64,000 bases of DNA from Anisakis pegreffii (taxonomy: Eukaryota; Nematoda; Chromadorea; Rhabditida; Anisakidae): positions 18,536 to 82,535 of the forward strand of contig JAPYMA010001050.1 of assembly GCA_035041965.1 (NCBI GenBank), written 5' to 3'. Both the position numbers and the translations under genes were made by a program. Within the stretch, counting starts at the first letter, position 1, and the number at the start of each line of letters is the position of its first letter. Below the pieces are notes generated by a model, which saw only the letters and a list, made by a program, of their open reading frames with translations, was not told the DNA's origin and did not search any database. Positions 1 through 12,334 of this stretch are shown in pieces.

Positions 1-15
1 CATGAATGGTTTTTC

Positions 16-434
16 GGTACTTCTTTAGCAGAGGGGCCCCACCGCGCGCACAGACGCACGCGCGCCGATGCGTTCACATCGGCGCGCGTGCAGAGGCATG
101 CGTCGCGCGTGAGCCGAAGCCCATGCGTAACCTCATCCCCTGGTGCGCGTACCTACTATGATGAAAAATAAGGGAGCGTTCATAAGCGATAGACTATAGA
201 CTATCTCCGTGTCGTATTGTTATTGTGGAAAGCATATGTATCGGCTGTGGGGCCCCTCAACTAAAGAATAGGCTCTCTCCGTGTTGTATTCTTATTGCGT
301 AAACCATATACATTGGTTAGACATTTGAAAAGTAACGCGCGCTCCTCAACTGGAGAGCAACGCTGCTATGAGCGCGCGCGCGGTGGCGCCCTTCAGCTGA
401 AGATGTGCCGGGGCCCCTTTGCTAAAGAAGTGCC
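16..434. mobile_element. Non-autonomous hAT-like MITE with target duplications
   Basis: The two ends form an inverted repeat of about 25 bases with two mismatches: the left end reads GGTACTTCTTTAGCAGAGGG and the right end, read on the minus strand, starts GGCACTTCTTTAGCAAAGGG; both continue into CCCC. The 8-mer GGTTTTTC lies directly outside both ends (8-15 and 435-442), as expected of an 8-base target duplication of the hAT superfamily. No transposase ORF is present. Inside are a GC-rich hairpin (56-91) and two diverged tandem copies of a block around CTCCGTGTNGTATT (about 201-240 and 273-312). The superfamily assignment rests on duplication length and is inferred. Confidence 0.75.
56..91. 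repeat. Perfect 15-bp GC-rich hairpin inside the MITE
   Basis: Positions 56-70 are the exact reverse complement of 77-91, with a six-base loop (CGTTCA). The stem is mostly alternating CG. It lies near the left end of the element and is far more GC-rich than the surroundings. Confidence 0.85.
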
Positions 435-564
435 GGTTTTTCGACATGAGACACTAACCGTAGTGAATTAATGAATAATACATTAGGACTGTTTGTAAGA
501 CGTTAGTGCAACGAGAAAACGATTCGTTTCGTTTAGCAGTGTTATTGTTGCTTGCTGCATCATT

Positions 565-3500
565 ATGTTTCCAGCATTTACAGGTGAGTACTTATTTTCT
601 GGTAACTTTTATTCACTCAGGTGATCGTTGGCTCTGTGCAATTGTATGCTAGTGCTTTTGGCGTATTCCTCTTGCATGCATCTCTCATATTGCGCTCTAT
701 GAGTTCTTTCGTTCCGGAGAATTGCTTTTCCTTATATTCGTCTCAATGATGCACTATTTCCAATTAATTTGTCTCTAAATTCCTGATATCTCAGCCAAAT
801 TGTCATGTTTTCAGTTCATATGCTTACCGAACGTACTACTACTAGTTTCGGCTGAATAATGTGAGTAGCTGGATTCATGCGTTCCTTAGTGTGTTGTCAT
901 ATGGTTGGTAGATGATTGTGCATCACCATCAAACATTCTCGAGCATCAATTTTATCTTTTTTTCTGTCTCTTTTAAGCCAGCCTGAGTGCAGTGTAAATG
1001 AACATTTCTGTTGGAATATTTGAGTAATTCGATATTTCATCTTGAAACCAAGCGAATTTGTGGCCACACTAGATGAGCCAATTTTGCTCTAAAATCAAAA
1101 ATTCAGTTGATCAGTTAATCATTTTTCAAAGCTTCCAATTACGGATTGGAACTGCCGTTATATTTCATACTTTTGCATTTTAAATACTTTTAGTTTCTTT
1201 AAATTTTTATAACCTTCCTGGTTAAAATTTGATATCGTGACTCACCATAAGTTATGAGATGTGCAAATCACAAATTGATCTGATGGAAGCAGTCTCACTT
1301 CCAGTAATGAGATACCAATCAACTTGGCTTTTTGTAAGTAATGATGTTTATCGGCGATGCTTGCAACAATATGAATATTGTTACGAGTGCGAGTCTTGTG
1401 GTGTGTGTCTGTTTTGAGAACTATGAATATTATGAATGTTGTGTTTTGAACAGTGAATATTATGATATTGAGTCTTTTGAGAACAAGGAATTGTTCATTG
1501 AACCATCTTTGACAGCGTCAGTGGACAATTTTTGTTCATTTAAAATTGCTTTTATTCAGCTGACTTTGCGACGATCACTCATTTATGTATGTATCTCTTG
1601 TAAGTTTACTCGCAATCAGCTTTTTGTCATCCAATCGGTTCACATTCAATCGTCAATGAAATTCAGTGATCGGAAGTTGCTTCTTTCTCCCTTTTTTTTT
1701 GTTATTACGTCGGCAGCTGAATGTTTCGAAGGCGTGATCACCTCAAAAGTAACTGTGCAGTATTGAACCAAACGGAAGTATGAAATTAGTTTGGTAATAG
1801 CAGTAGTTCATTTATAAGTTAACGTGAGATATTTCAGCCGGAATGCCGTTGTTCGGTGAAGCAGCGTCGCCGTATGATGATGTGATTGAAAAGGTCACTG
1901 CAGAAACATGCACAAGCGAAAACTGGACTTTGATAGTTGATATATGCGATAAGGTTGCGGCTGAACAATCCAAGGGTATATTACTTCAGCGCTTTAAATA
2001 CCTCCTACTTTATGAACTTGAACTGCCAATTCCGATAGCTTCCAGTTAGGGAAGCAATAGAACTTTGAATTTCTTGCATCGATTTGGGAATTATCAAGCT
2101 ATGATTTTGGATCGTGCGTTTTAGCACGAGAAAAAAATTTATGATGCTATAGGAAAAAGCGAATTCGTGTAAGTTGAAAATTTTAATGTAAAAGTTTTGT
2201 GAAAATTGAAATTCTTGTTTTGTATTCACTTTCTAGAATGCATCGAGTTTGAATGGCTAAAGTTAAAAAATAACGGAATGTTTCGGAAATCTACTCGAAA
2301 GTACTGACTGTGAGTGAGCAGAATTTTATTGAGTAAAGATAATCACTTCGTGATTCAGGTGCAAAGATGTGCTTGTTATCAATCAAAAAACGTTTGAATC
2401 ATCGTGATCCTCATGTGGTTTTATTAGCGTTGTCCGTTCTCGATTCGTTATGGAGTAACTGTGGTGTTCATTTTCGTCGTGAAGTCTCATCACGAGAGTT
2501 CTCACAAGAACTTGCTTCTAAAGCCACACATGTATGATGATACACTCTTCTTTTTAGTGTTACATTTTGAGTAAATTGAAATTTCCATATTTTTTGAATA
2601 TATCCTCACTGTGATTGTTTCGCATTGATCGAGGAGTCCACAAATTTATGCGTGACTCGTACGCTGCATATTCGATTATGTGCTAGTTTGGTTGGGCTGA
2701 ACTAGCTAACCTGAGTTGATATCATCATCTGGGAAAAAATGAGTGAGTAGGTGTATTGGCGGTTATCTGGAGAGAGGAGGAGAGTGCGGTCGCCATAATT
2801 CTACCAGTGCAAAAGCATTCGTTTCGAGTGTATGATGCGAGAGGTTATTCGTAACTGATGTGACATATATTTATGTGCGGGTGGATGCAAACTTTTATTT
2901 GTTCATCTGCCTCATTTCAAAACTGGTTTTGACTGCACGTTTGGAAAGATTGAGAAACTTCTCCGATTGTTCATGATGAATGTTTAATGACCCCCGGAAA
3001 TGTTGTGTGAAGTAAATAAATAAACAATCGGCTTTGGACAATTTATTGATTGATATTGATAGTGATGATGGTTAATAAGGATGATATTAGAGCAATCGAA
3101 GTGTGGGTGAGAAAACGCGTTTAATGCTGAAGAAATGGGCTGAGAACGAGTGTAAAACTGATGCGTCATTGGGTCTTATTGAATCGTTGTACAACAATCT
3201 GGTCGCTGAAGGACATTCGTTCGAAAGTGATACGCCATCTTCAAAAATGAAGGTATCAATTCTGGTTTTTTTGTTCGATGTTAATTGTCATTTATCTTTC
3301 ACATAATATATCGATGCTTGCACATTGTTGTTGAAATAGTGGCAGAAATAATAATCATTATTGCTGTGTTTGTTGTGATTTATTAAGTGCAAGGTCATCG
3401 CCATCAAAAGTCTGATATATTTTCAGACATTGAGCTCAGATCCGAATGTTGTGCAGAGCGCCGAAGAAGAAGAAGCACTAGCACGTGCTATAGCATTATC

Positions 3501-5001
3501 GCTAGATGATACAAGTCGAAACTGCTCAATTTATCCGTCAACAATCAATAACGTTCAAAATAATGGCTCTACCTCAAATAAGTTCGTTCTGATTTTTGTT
3601 TCAAATTCTATTATGTGTTGCATTTCGTTGCAAATTTATCGTTTCAAAGTGATCATTATATCTGGGATAAAAATCCATGAAATGTGTGATTGAGTATGGA
3701 GGGATGAAGTTTGTTTTTATCTGATTTATGGTGTGGATGTAACCAGAAATATTCTCTCGAATGTGAAAGTGAATGAGGATGTGTATGTGTTCGAATTTCA
3801 GGTGTGTTGAACGTGATGTGCGTGCGCTGTACGATTTTGAAGCGGCTGAAGACAATGAACTGACATTCGTGACTGGTGACATAATCACTGTTTTGGACGA
3901 TAGTGATCAGAATTGGTGGAAAGGTAGATCGAGTCGTGGCGAAGGCTTATTTCCATCTAGTTTCGTCACTTCTCAGTTGAATCCGTCACCAGAACCAGCA
4001 GCCAATCTTGATGATAATGCAGATGACGATAAACAATCTCAGCAACAACAACCAGTTTGTTGATCGATTATTATCAGTTTTCCGATATTTTTACACCGTT
4101 TTATTCGGGCGACTTTCATTTATGGGTCGAGAAAATTTTGTCATGAACATTTGCGGTAATACCGACTGCTTTGAAAAAGAACTGCATCTGGGTTGAAAAC
4201 ATTGAAACTGTTCGATTTGTTCATATTGAATCTTCGGATCAGAAACGTCCTGCGACAATTGAAAGAAGTCGTTACTTAAGGTTCGTGTGGCTCGTATCGA
4301 TGAGTCCGTTCTCCTGGAATGTCTCCGTTTATTGGAAGACTGTGATCCAACTGGTGAGAGGCCAGATCCGCCAGAACTGGCTGAAGCCGAGATCAACAGC
4401 CACGCACAGGTTATTCTTCGTACTGAATCTGCGTAACTTATATCATTCCACGGATTTCTTGTAAATAACGTATAGGTCATTAATTGAACTCTTTCACCGT
4501 TTCAATCATCTCTTATCGCATTGTTCACCTAAATATTTTTAGTTGATTATAAATTTTCTTAGTTCTGAATGAAATTGTATTTAATATCAAAGAAAGTGAA
4601 TGAAATACATTTCAGATACCATTAATAGACTCAAGACTAGCTGAAATTGACAAACAACATAATGCGTTAGCACAGGTCGACATCGCAATCAGAGACGTTC
4701 TGGCGATGTACGATAGGGCCGTACAACAGGTTCAATATCAGGTTATCATTTATCCATTCATACATTTGCGTTGTTCCGTGATTATAGTAGTTATTACTGA
4801 TTTCTATCGAACGTTTTCTTCTATTATTTAGAAATGTACACGTCACCTTTTTCCTCACGTCTTACTGGTCTATAGTATCAAAGCTCTACATCTTGAACTG
4901 CTCTCATCTTTTAAAAAAGACGTTTATAGATTGATGCACGCCAACAACCAGCAACATTAGCAAATCCACAACAACCATATTCTTATATGCCTGGGCAATG
5001 A
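565..5001 (+). CDS. STAM: STAM, signal-transducing adaptor molecule (ESCRT-0 subunit)
   Basis: Endosomal sorting adaptor that partners HRS/Hgs in ESCRT-0 and captures ubiquitinated cargo. Exons I can join in phase: 565-583, 1838-1975, 2359-2531, 3091-3252, 3427-3580, 3802-4054, 4281-4409, 4616-4741 and 4930-5001. Domain order is that of STAM. An N-terminal VHS domain spans the first four exons (the third includes [20 protein letters not shown]). A UIM lies at about 3459-3510 ([16 protein letters not shown]). An SH3 domain is in the 3802 exon ([18 protein letters not shown]). A helical GAT-like core follows ([20 protein letters not shown], then [20 protein letters not shown]), and the tail is Gln/Pro/Tyr-rich. 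ATG 565 keeps the frame through intron 1; ATG 1843 is the alternative start. The exon at 4281 uses an AAG rather than CAG acceptor. Family assignment is very secure; some exon edges are not. Confidence 0.93.
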
Positions 5002-6050
5002 ACTCGATACGATGTGATATGATATCATAAAGCCTAACCCATATATATCCTTCGGATATCTTCACAATTCTTTGATTATTTACTCATCTCGAATGCAGTT
5101 TGTTTCGTAAACTGAATACCTTTAATAGCCATTTTCTCGTGTTGCTGAACTTGGCAAAACTATTGGACAATCTCTGTTTATTGTATTGCCAGCTTTAGCT
5201 CATTCATTGCAATCGAAACGCTACAGTTCGGATGTGTTCCAGTAATTCTATAGTCGAGACGAAGCTTAATCAGAGTGTATCCGAAGAAATTCAGGGCAGA
5301 TATTCGTCTGAAAAATTATTCAGAAAGCATTCACAATTCCTTCGTGATCAGTTTCACGGTTGCTGTTTTATCTCTAGTTTTTGCACAACACATATTCATT
5401 TGTTCGTATCACTTATCATTTATTCTATTGGTTTTATGATATTTTATTGCTATCAAGTTCTGCATTGTAATAATCTTTATTTGTAAATCTGAACTTACTC
5501 AGTCAGTTCCGAACCGTGATTTGACTTCACTCATGCGCGTTTTATTCTGTGAACGAATCGTGATAATTTGGGTGGAAATGTTGAATATTTGTATAATCAG
5601 TAAAAAATACGGTTGAGCAACGAGATCTAGAAATTGCTCTGAATTCAGTAGTAGCATTTTTGTAATTACGTGTCGATTTGTGTTACTTGATGTGCACGAA
5701 ATTATTTGGTTGATGAACACAAAACCGAATATTTACTTATAATTTGTTTAAAAAAAGTACTCGCACATCATCCATCAAACTCAAAAAAGGCCTAAAAAAC
5801 GTCGTTTTTCTTCTGTAACTTATACGTCATTTTCATATAAATTTTTTATGAGTATTACAAAACAATGTGATTATTTATCAAATAAACTTTTCTTTCGACG
5901 AACTTCCACGGAGTTGGCCGCATGATAACATACAGATGCTTTTGTGATAAAATGACTCGAAAGATGCCCAAAAGTTTTAGCAAGGTATGAACCGTTTTAA
6001 AATGTACAATTGTTCTCGATAAACCCCATCAACAAACCGGTACACGAACT
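5002..6050. other. Intergenic, between convergent STAM and CUTA
   Basis: This holds the 3' flanks of STAM (+) and CUTA (-). I see no convincing exon, RNA gene or repeat. Short ORFs here lack splice support and resemble no family I know. Confidence 0.6.
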
Positions 6051-7276
6051 TCAGTCAGCAACTTGTGTATCAATCCACTTCAAATAAGCCTCGTTTCCAT
6101 TTGTTATCTTAAAAGTAAATTTCATTTTGGTACATTCCAATATGACATCAAAACAATCATCGAAACAAAAGTAATGCTCGTAATAATGTTTGTAAGGATT
6201 GCTCGTGGCAACAGCCATATTCTATTCATATTTCGAACGAACAATTAGCAGGCAAATTCATTGATCAACAAACCGGAGTAGCGATAAACTCGGGTACATC
6301 ATAAGGATGTAGTTCGATCACTTTACTTTTGAGTTTATCCAGCGCTGACGACTTTGTTTTGATAATCAGTAATAATTCTGAATCTTCTTCTAATTTGCCT
6401 TCCCATTCGTAACTGAAAACATATCAGCTGGTGTGAATGTGCATGCATATTGCACGTGCGTGCATGCATGGAACTGATCTGATATCAAACGCTGGATGCA
6501 CAAAAATAATAGCTTTGAATTGCGAACGGCGCAATCAAGTCCATTAAACGATTGTCAATCGAAGCAAATGAGCAATCCACGTCAGATGTGCTATATTTAG
6601 AGGATTCAGTAAAGCGTTATTTTGATGCACTCACATCGAGGTCACTGACGGAAGTATGTTGACACATGCAGCCAATTTACCGTTGACCACATCTCTGAAA
6701 GCTTATTATTGAATAGGTATTCATATCTGTGAATTTAGCTGGAGGATGTTTTGCTTGCAATCTAACATTTAGTTAATTCAACAGGCTCATCAGACAAATT
6801 CGTTACACCTCCAAACGCATGGAGTTTTGAAATTGATACTTACACAACTTCACGAATCACCAGTGAGATGGCACGTGGTAGTCCTAATAAATTCCACAAA
6901 ATTTTCTTTGATTCATTCACTTATTATGGCTTGCAATAGTTTGAATACAGGCTGTATGCAAACATCCATTCACAAATATCACCCCAATGCATCAAGAATG
7001 TCGAATGCAATTCTTGATTGCACGTAACAGGTTATTGTCAAATACAAATACTACAAAAATTGTTGTCTAAACATCCGATGCAAACCTTGCAATTTGCTTA
7101 GCAACAGTGACATTCGGAACAGTCACATAAACGATTGAATGTAAAGTTGACAGAACACTCTTGGCAGCCATGTTACTTGAAGCACTGGAAGTGGTCGTTG
7201 AAGGCGACAGCTGAGTGAATGAAATGAGAGCAATTAAAACCGAAACAAACAATACAGTTATAAATTCACGTAACAT
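6051..7276 (-). CDS. CUTA: CutA1 divalent-ion tolerance protein homologue
   Basis: CutA is a small trimeric ferredoxin-like-fold protein conserved from bacteria to animals; animal forms carry an N-terminal hydrophobic segment. Four exons join in phase on the minus strand: 7276-7086, 6694-6635, 6412-6274 and 6107-6051, giving 148 residues. Residues 1-25 are a signal or membrane anchor (REFITVLFVSVLIALISF), followed by a Ser/Thr-rich linker. The core then reads IVYVTVPNVTVAKQIAR, GKLAACVNILPSVTS, IYEWEGKLEEDSELLLIIKT, LHPYDVPEFIATP, and finishes GNEAYLKWIDTQVAD; these are the family's signature blocks in order. The last exon uses an unusual ttttaag acceptor but restores the conserved C-terminal block, so I keep it. 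It lies head-to-head with the RING gene at 7884. Physiological role in animals is not settled. Confidence 0.92.
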
Positions 7277-7883
7277 TCGTTCTTATTAGCCTCGACCCTC
7301 GCTTCGAAAGAGGTCTATCAATTTTTTCGGTCTGAAAAACAATGAAATTATTATACTTCGAACATGTGGGGAAATGGAAACAGTTTTGGCAAAGTGTCTC
7401 GGCTCGACAAAACAATCACCGGTTCTGCTCGAAAAAATTCATCTGAAGTGTGATGAGTGAAAATCACCAGAGAATTTTATCGCTTATAAATTTTGTTTTT
7501 GCCCGCAGTTGGAGTTTTATCGTCAAAATAGTTAGGCGTTATGGAAATTCTGTGATCAGAAATGCTGTTGAAAGTGTTGTAACAATATGCAATTTTCCAC
7601 GATGCTTCATCATTAAAAGTTGTTATTTCGTTTAGGCAAATCACTATTTCATTTCTTCGACTCCGTTGTAATCAGTTTCTCATTATGTTTCATTTTTGTA
7701 GTAAATTTATTGCTCTTCTCTAACCGTGATATTTATTTTTGCCATGTTCATGCGTAATGTCAAATTGTGTTTGTGAAGTTTCCTCGCAATGCATTCTTCC
7801 ACTGTTAAAAAAATGAAAACAAGACTTCATTTTCCAGATCTTAATGTGCGAAGATTCTCGTCATATTCATTTGATTAAACTTT
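7277..7883. promoter_or_regulatory. Shared divergent upstream region of CUTA and the RNF26-like gene
   Basis: These 607 bases separate two divergent start codons, so both promoters must lie here or overlap neighbouring sequence. I see no clear TATA box or repeat. Calling it a bidirectional promoter is inference from gene orientation alone. Confidence 0.4.
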
Positions 7884-9087
7884 ATGGATAAAGGCGATGA
7901 AAATGTTGGATTGTCATCACCGCTTCCCACAAGTAATGGTCACTTCAAATATGGTACATCAGCTGATTATCACGAGTCATTCATAAAGGTTATTTTGAAT
8001 ACTTCATAATTTTCTCTTTCCATGTTTTCATCTGTGTGTCGATACCCATTTCACTGTATTCTGCTATTGGATACTTAGTGTTAGCACTTTTAAAGATCAT
8101 ATAGTCTGTTGCGTTTTTCATTTATCGAAATGTGACACGGTTTGAAATTGTAGCTGTGGTCGCAGTTAGGCCGGGAATTTTCTAAGAATTCGAATCGACT
8201 GTTGTTCCAAAGCCTTTTTTGGATACTTCCAATGAAATGGTGAAAACAACTAAGAAACGAAGAAGTGACAACAGTAATAATTTCAGGAATTTATATCAGA
8301 TTGTTTTGCTCCATTGATAAGCGTAATTGACGAATACGCAACAGCGTGTGACGAAGTGATATCAGCATTTGTTCGAGTTATATTACGATTATTGGATACA
8401 ATCACGATGGTTCGCTCGCCTCTAGAAGTTATCACAAACGCAATTACTACGCTTCCATCCGTAATTGCGTCGTTCATTGTCACAGGCTTATATGGCATTT
8501 TTTATTTGATAACGTTGCCGTTTCGTTTGATTTTTCATTTCATCTACTATCATCCTTTCGCGACATTCGTTTTGGTTATGTTCACAATATTTTGTGCACT
8601 CATTTTTATGGTTATCGTTAAACGAATCTCAATAAGTCGTATTTACCGAGTGCTCTCGCAAACGATTGCACCATACATGTACGCATTCGTACGTGCTCTG
8701 ATTCCAATCTTTTTTCCGCAGTTGCATTCTGTGTATAATACTGTTCGTTTGATATTAACACCGTTCATTGTTGCGTTCAGTTTCATTATTTCAATGCCAA
8801 ATCAGTTTGTTGATCTAATGCGAAATATATTCAATCCCACCTCACCTTCGTCGAATCGACGGCACCGGACGCCATCTCCCGAAAGTGATGATTCTGATGA
8901 GGATCAGCAGCGTGCTGAACGACTGATGTGTTGTGTTTGCATGCTGAGAGATAAGTCGGTCTTGCTGCAACCTTGTAATCATATTTGTTTATGCTCACAG
9001 TGCTGTGAAGAACTGATGAGTGTATCAAATCCACATTGCCCACTGTGTCGTACTAAAGTACGATCTTCTGTTGATGTCTATATTTGA
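7884..9087 (+). CDS. RNF26-like multi-pass membrane RING E3 ubiquitin ligase
   Basis: Two exons (7884-7988 and 8287-9087) join in phase 0 to give 301 residues. The first exon is polar, with no signal peptide. The second begins EFISDCFAPL and carries several hydrophobic stretches, roughly residues 75-210 (for example ITLPFRLIFHFIYY and FATFVLVMFTIFCALIFMVI). A charged linker (SPESDDSDEDQQ) follows, then a C-terminal C3HC4 RING with CCVC, PCNHICLCSQC and HCPLCR. Multi-pass membrane region plus extreme C-terminal RING is the RNF26 architecture, an ER ligase that organises perinuclear endosomes in mammals; the protein here is shorter than human RNF26. Other membrane RING proteins remain possible. 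RING function is well supported; orthology is inferred. Confidence 0.85.
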
Positions 9088-9442
9088 CTGCTTGGCTTTA
9101 TTGTGCACTAAGATGAACATTCGAATTCTTGCCAATTGAAATTTGATTTAGGCCCATGCTTCAGACTCGCGTCTGTAGCATAGCATATTCCCAATTTTAG
9201 CTGACAGAAGAATCGACATCTAAGGTATGTCTAACATTGGTCTTAGAATTACGCTGACCGAGGCATGTGCTCTTTTGCTGGGACATTTGTTGATGTTATG
9301 TGATTTTGCAGATTATTTTGAGCTGGTAATTTTCGCGAGAATTTATACAACAAGTGTTCATCCTAATTCACAGCAATACCAATTTTGTTTCGTGGATTTC
9401 CAGTCGCTTTCAACCCGCTGCATTTTGCTTTTTTCTGTACAT

Positions 9443-9782
9443 CAGTGATTCCCTACATTTTTTGCCTCATGGATCCCCTAGAAAGTTTTAAGATGCTCTC
9501 CGGCCTCCTATAACAAATTTCAAGATGCCCTCGGATTCTCCAAAGTATAATTCTGTGAGAACGTGAAACAAAACAGAACAGCGATATCTCAAAAAATGAA
9601 GGTGAGCAATAGAAGGCTAAGTTTACAACCCGAGGTGCCTCGCCTACTTTAATTGATAAAAAATGAAACCTCATCTCGACCTCCTCTCGCAGTTCTCATC
9701 GCACCCACTCTCCAACCCTCTTCTCACCCCACTCTTTCTCGAACCCCCTGGGAGTCTGGGGACCCTCGCTTGGGAAACCCTG
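9443..9782. mobile_element. Non-autonomous hAT-like MITE with perfect 8-bp target duplication
   Basis: The element is 340 bases. The left end begins CAGTGATTCCC and the right end, read on the minus strand, begins CAGGGTTTCCC, a typical hAT-type terminal motif. The octamer CTGTACAT flanks it exactly on both sides (9435-9442 and 9783-9790). No transposase is encoded; the body is C-rich toward the right end. The perfect duplication suggests a fairly recent insertion, although the two termini themselves are imperfect. Confidence 0.85.
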
Positions 9783-12334
9783 CTGTACATCAATGTATTT
9801 TTGTGAGAGTATATGGCAATGATTCATTTTGTTAAATGAGGATATACACATGTGAGTATATACATATGCAACTCTGGTTAGTTTCATACCTCTAATTGTA
9901 ATTTTGATTCAAATTTTGCATCTATCTCATTCATATCGTGGAATTTTGGCTGTCAATTCATCATCACTAAGGCAGTGATTGCTTCTTTTCAGTGGAATTG
10001 TTCATTTTCTGAACTGTTAAGAGTTGTTACAAGCTGTTTAGCAACAGCTGAAGCTGTTTTGATGTAACATCTGTTTAGTAACTGCAGTTTTCATGTTTTA
10101 ATTGGCCTTAAAATGATCTGTCACTTGCTTTAAACGGTTCTCAAAATATATTAACTCTTCATTAGCATTGGCACTTAATTGCGTTGTACGCATTTGAACT
10201 GTACAAAACGTACGTTTTTAATTCTGACATTATCACTGATAAATTCAGTGCATCGCATCAACGGCTGCTTATCTGCTTTTGTCATTCCACTTTCTCTCAC
10301 TATCAGGATGCTCGTCACAACATCTGAAAACTTCATTCTAATGGTCTGTATTTCATCGAATCTGCCTCGTCATTTCCAAAAAAATAAATGATCATTTCCA
10401 AAATCAGTGCAGTTTAGTTAAAATATCACTTGAAGGGTTTAAAAGTAAAGTTATGGTCTGAATGCAGAAGACGAATGAGGAACATTGGCTGAAGTTCTGA
10501 TTATCTGATTACTAAGTGACGTTCGACAACAGCGATAAATTTGAAGACTCATCCTGAAGATAGAAGTTGTGAGATGCGTTCGAGAGATGAACATATACTG
10601 ATCATTCGTGAATTTTCATTGTGAATGAATATCACATCGTGGAAATATCATTTCTGTATTATCAGTACTTTATGATGAACCATCAAGTTGTATACGGTGA
10701 TGTGCTCTGCTGTAAGTGTTGTTGCATTTAATAGAACGTTCAACGCTTTTGGAAGACAACGTTTCGATTGAATTACATATCTTAAAAAAGTTTCATCTCA
10801 ATTTCTTCAGTCACACTTGACAAATAATGCGTTGTGCGCTGAATGATGTGATAATTACAAATGTTATTCATTGCGCTTTGTTGTGATATATTGTTCATTT
10901 GTATAAATCAACTAATTGTGAGTATGAGAATAATCGCCTATTATTGAATCGAACCCACACTCGGATTGATCAATTCGATCGCAGATATCTGTCGTGTTCA
11001 GCTTGTTCAGATAGTGGAATTTTAAAATACCTTCAAAGAAGAGTGACATATTTTTGATTGCTGTGATCAGTTTCATCGTGCAGTGACCAGTGGTCATTCT
11101 CAAACTGTAACAATAACAACAATAAATTTGTTGTGATTCTTTAAAGTTCAGTGATCACTGGCTTACTGAGTGAATATTCGATGATTAATGGCCGAATGTG
11201 AACTGAGAAGTCGATTAAATTTTCAAGTACATGATTGATGATGGGCAACAAGGATATAATCGAAAATGAGCAAAATGATATTGTGGCTCTGGCGAATTCA
11301 TTGAAGTGGCTTAATTCGAGTGAAAATCGTCAGAATGGTTTGTTGGTTCCGACTGTAAATAGTTTTTCTTAGCATTGTTGCGATGGCGGTTCATTGAGTC
11401 ACAAATTTTCTGTTGCATTTTGAAATTTCATATTTGAATTATTGTGTGACGAAAGGATAGAAGAGAACTGCTCCAGTGATGAATGGATTCTGAAAATCAT
11501 TATGAGAATATTCTGTTTGCAGTTCTGCTGACATTGTTGCGTGTTATCAGCTCATACAAAGATCCGAAAGCAACGCGATTATCGATCTCGTCATTGTCAG
11601 GTGTGCACACGTGTTATATCCGTTTGTTCATTGCACATATTTTATGGATGAATAGAATGCGTTCACTTCGACCATCACTGACTGAAATAATCCGGCTTTG
11701 AAGAATGAAGATTCATTTTGCACTTGTGACTCGCACGTACACGGCTCTTGTGTGCTTGCTTGTTCAGTTAACAAGCAGCTGGTCCACTGAACTCTAGAGT
11801 TTTGTCTGGGATATGCAGGAATCTGTTGAGGTAAAAAGTATGATGGTCAAAAGTCCGTGAGCATTGAACGTCCTAGGCGCGACATATTCGTCAAATTTGC
11901 CTCATTGGATGAAGGCTATATTTCTTGTAAAGTCATTCTACCGTGAGCAGCTTATGTTCTCTGCTGTAGTTGGCCAGTGGAATTCGGTTGCAAATTGAAA
12001 CTTTATCAGCTTCCATTAAAGTGCATCCTCGCAAATTCTACGTCTAAGGCAGCGAAAACTTATGCATTTTTTGACTTGCGATTAGTGTGGCCACTCGTTT
12101 TTGATTGGTTTAAATGGGTTGCTTGTTTTAAGTATTTTTATTTGTTTATCGCAATGGGGTGAATGCAATATATTGAATACATTGATAATTACCACCTCAG
12201 TGCTTCCTAAAAATCACCCATCTGTATCCACCGAATGATCATCTCTTCCCATGAATCTGGATAAGCTACCTTGCTGAGTAGTTATCGTTGAACTTGCAGT
12301 GTTTAAAGACAAAACTGACATCTTTAATTTGCAG
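9783..12334. other. Upstream region of the COMMD2-like gene, possible 5' exons
   Basis: No family-level match stands out. Candidate 5' exons of the next gene are an ATG exon starting at 11241 (MGNKDIIENEQNDIVALANS) and a piece at about 11520-11600 (LLTLLRVISSYKDPKATRL) with good splice signals, but I could not join them unambiguously in phase to the conserved exons. The remainder shows nothing I can name. Confidence 0.35.

Noticed and set aside
1341..1766. A 141-codon ORF on the plus strand
   Set aside because: It lies wholly inside STAM intron 1, has repetitive tat/gaa composition and no recognised domain or splice context.
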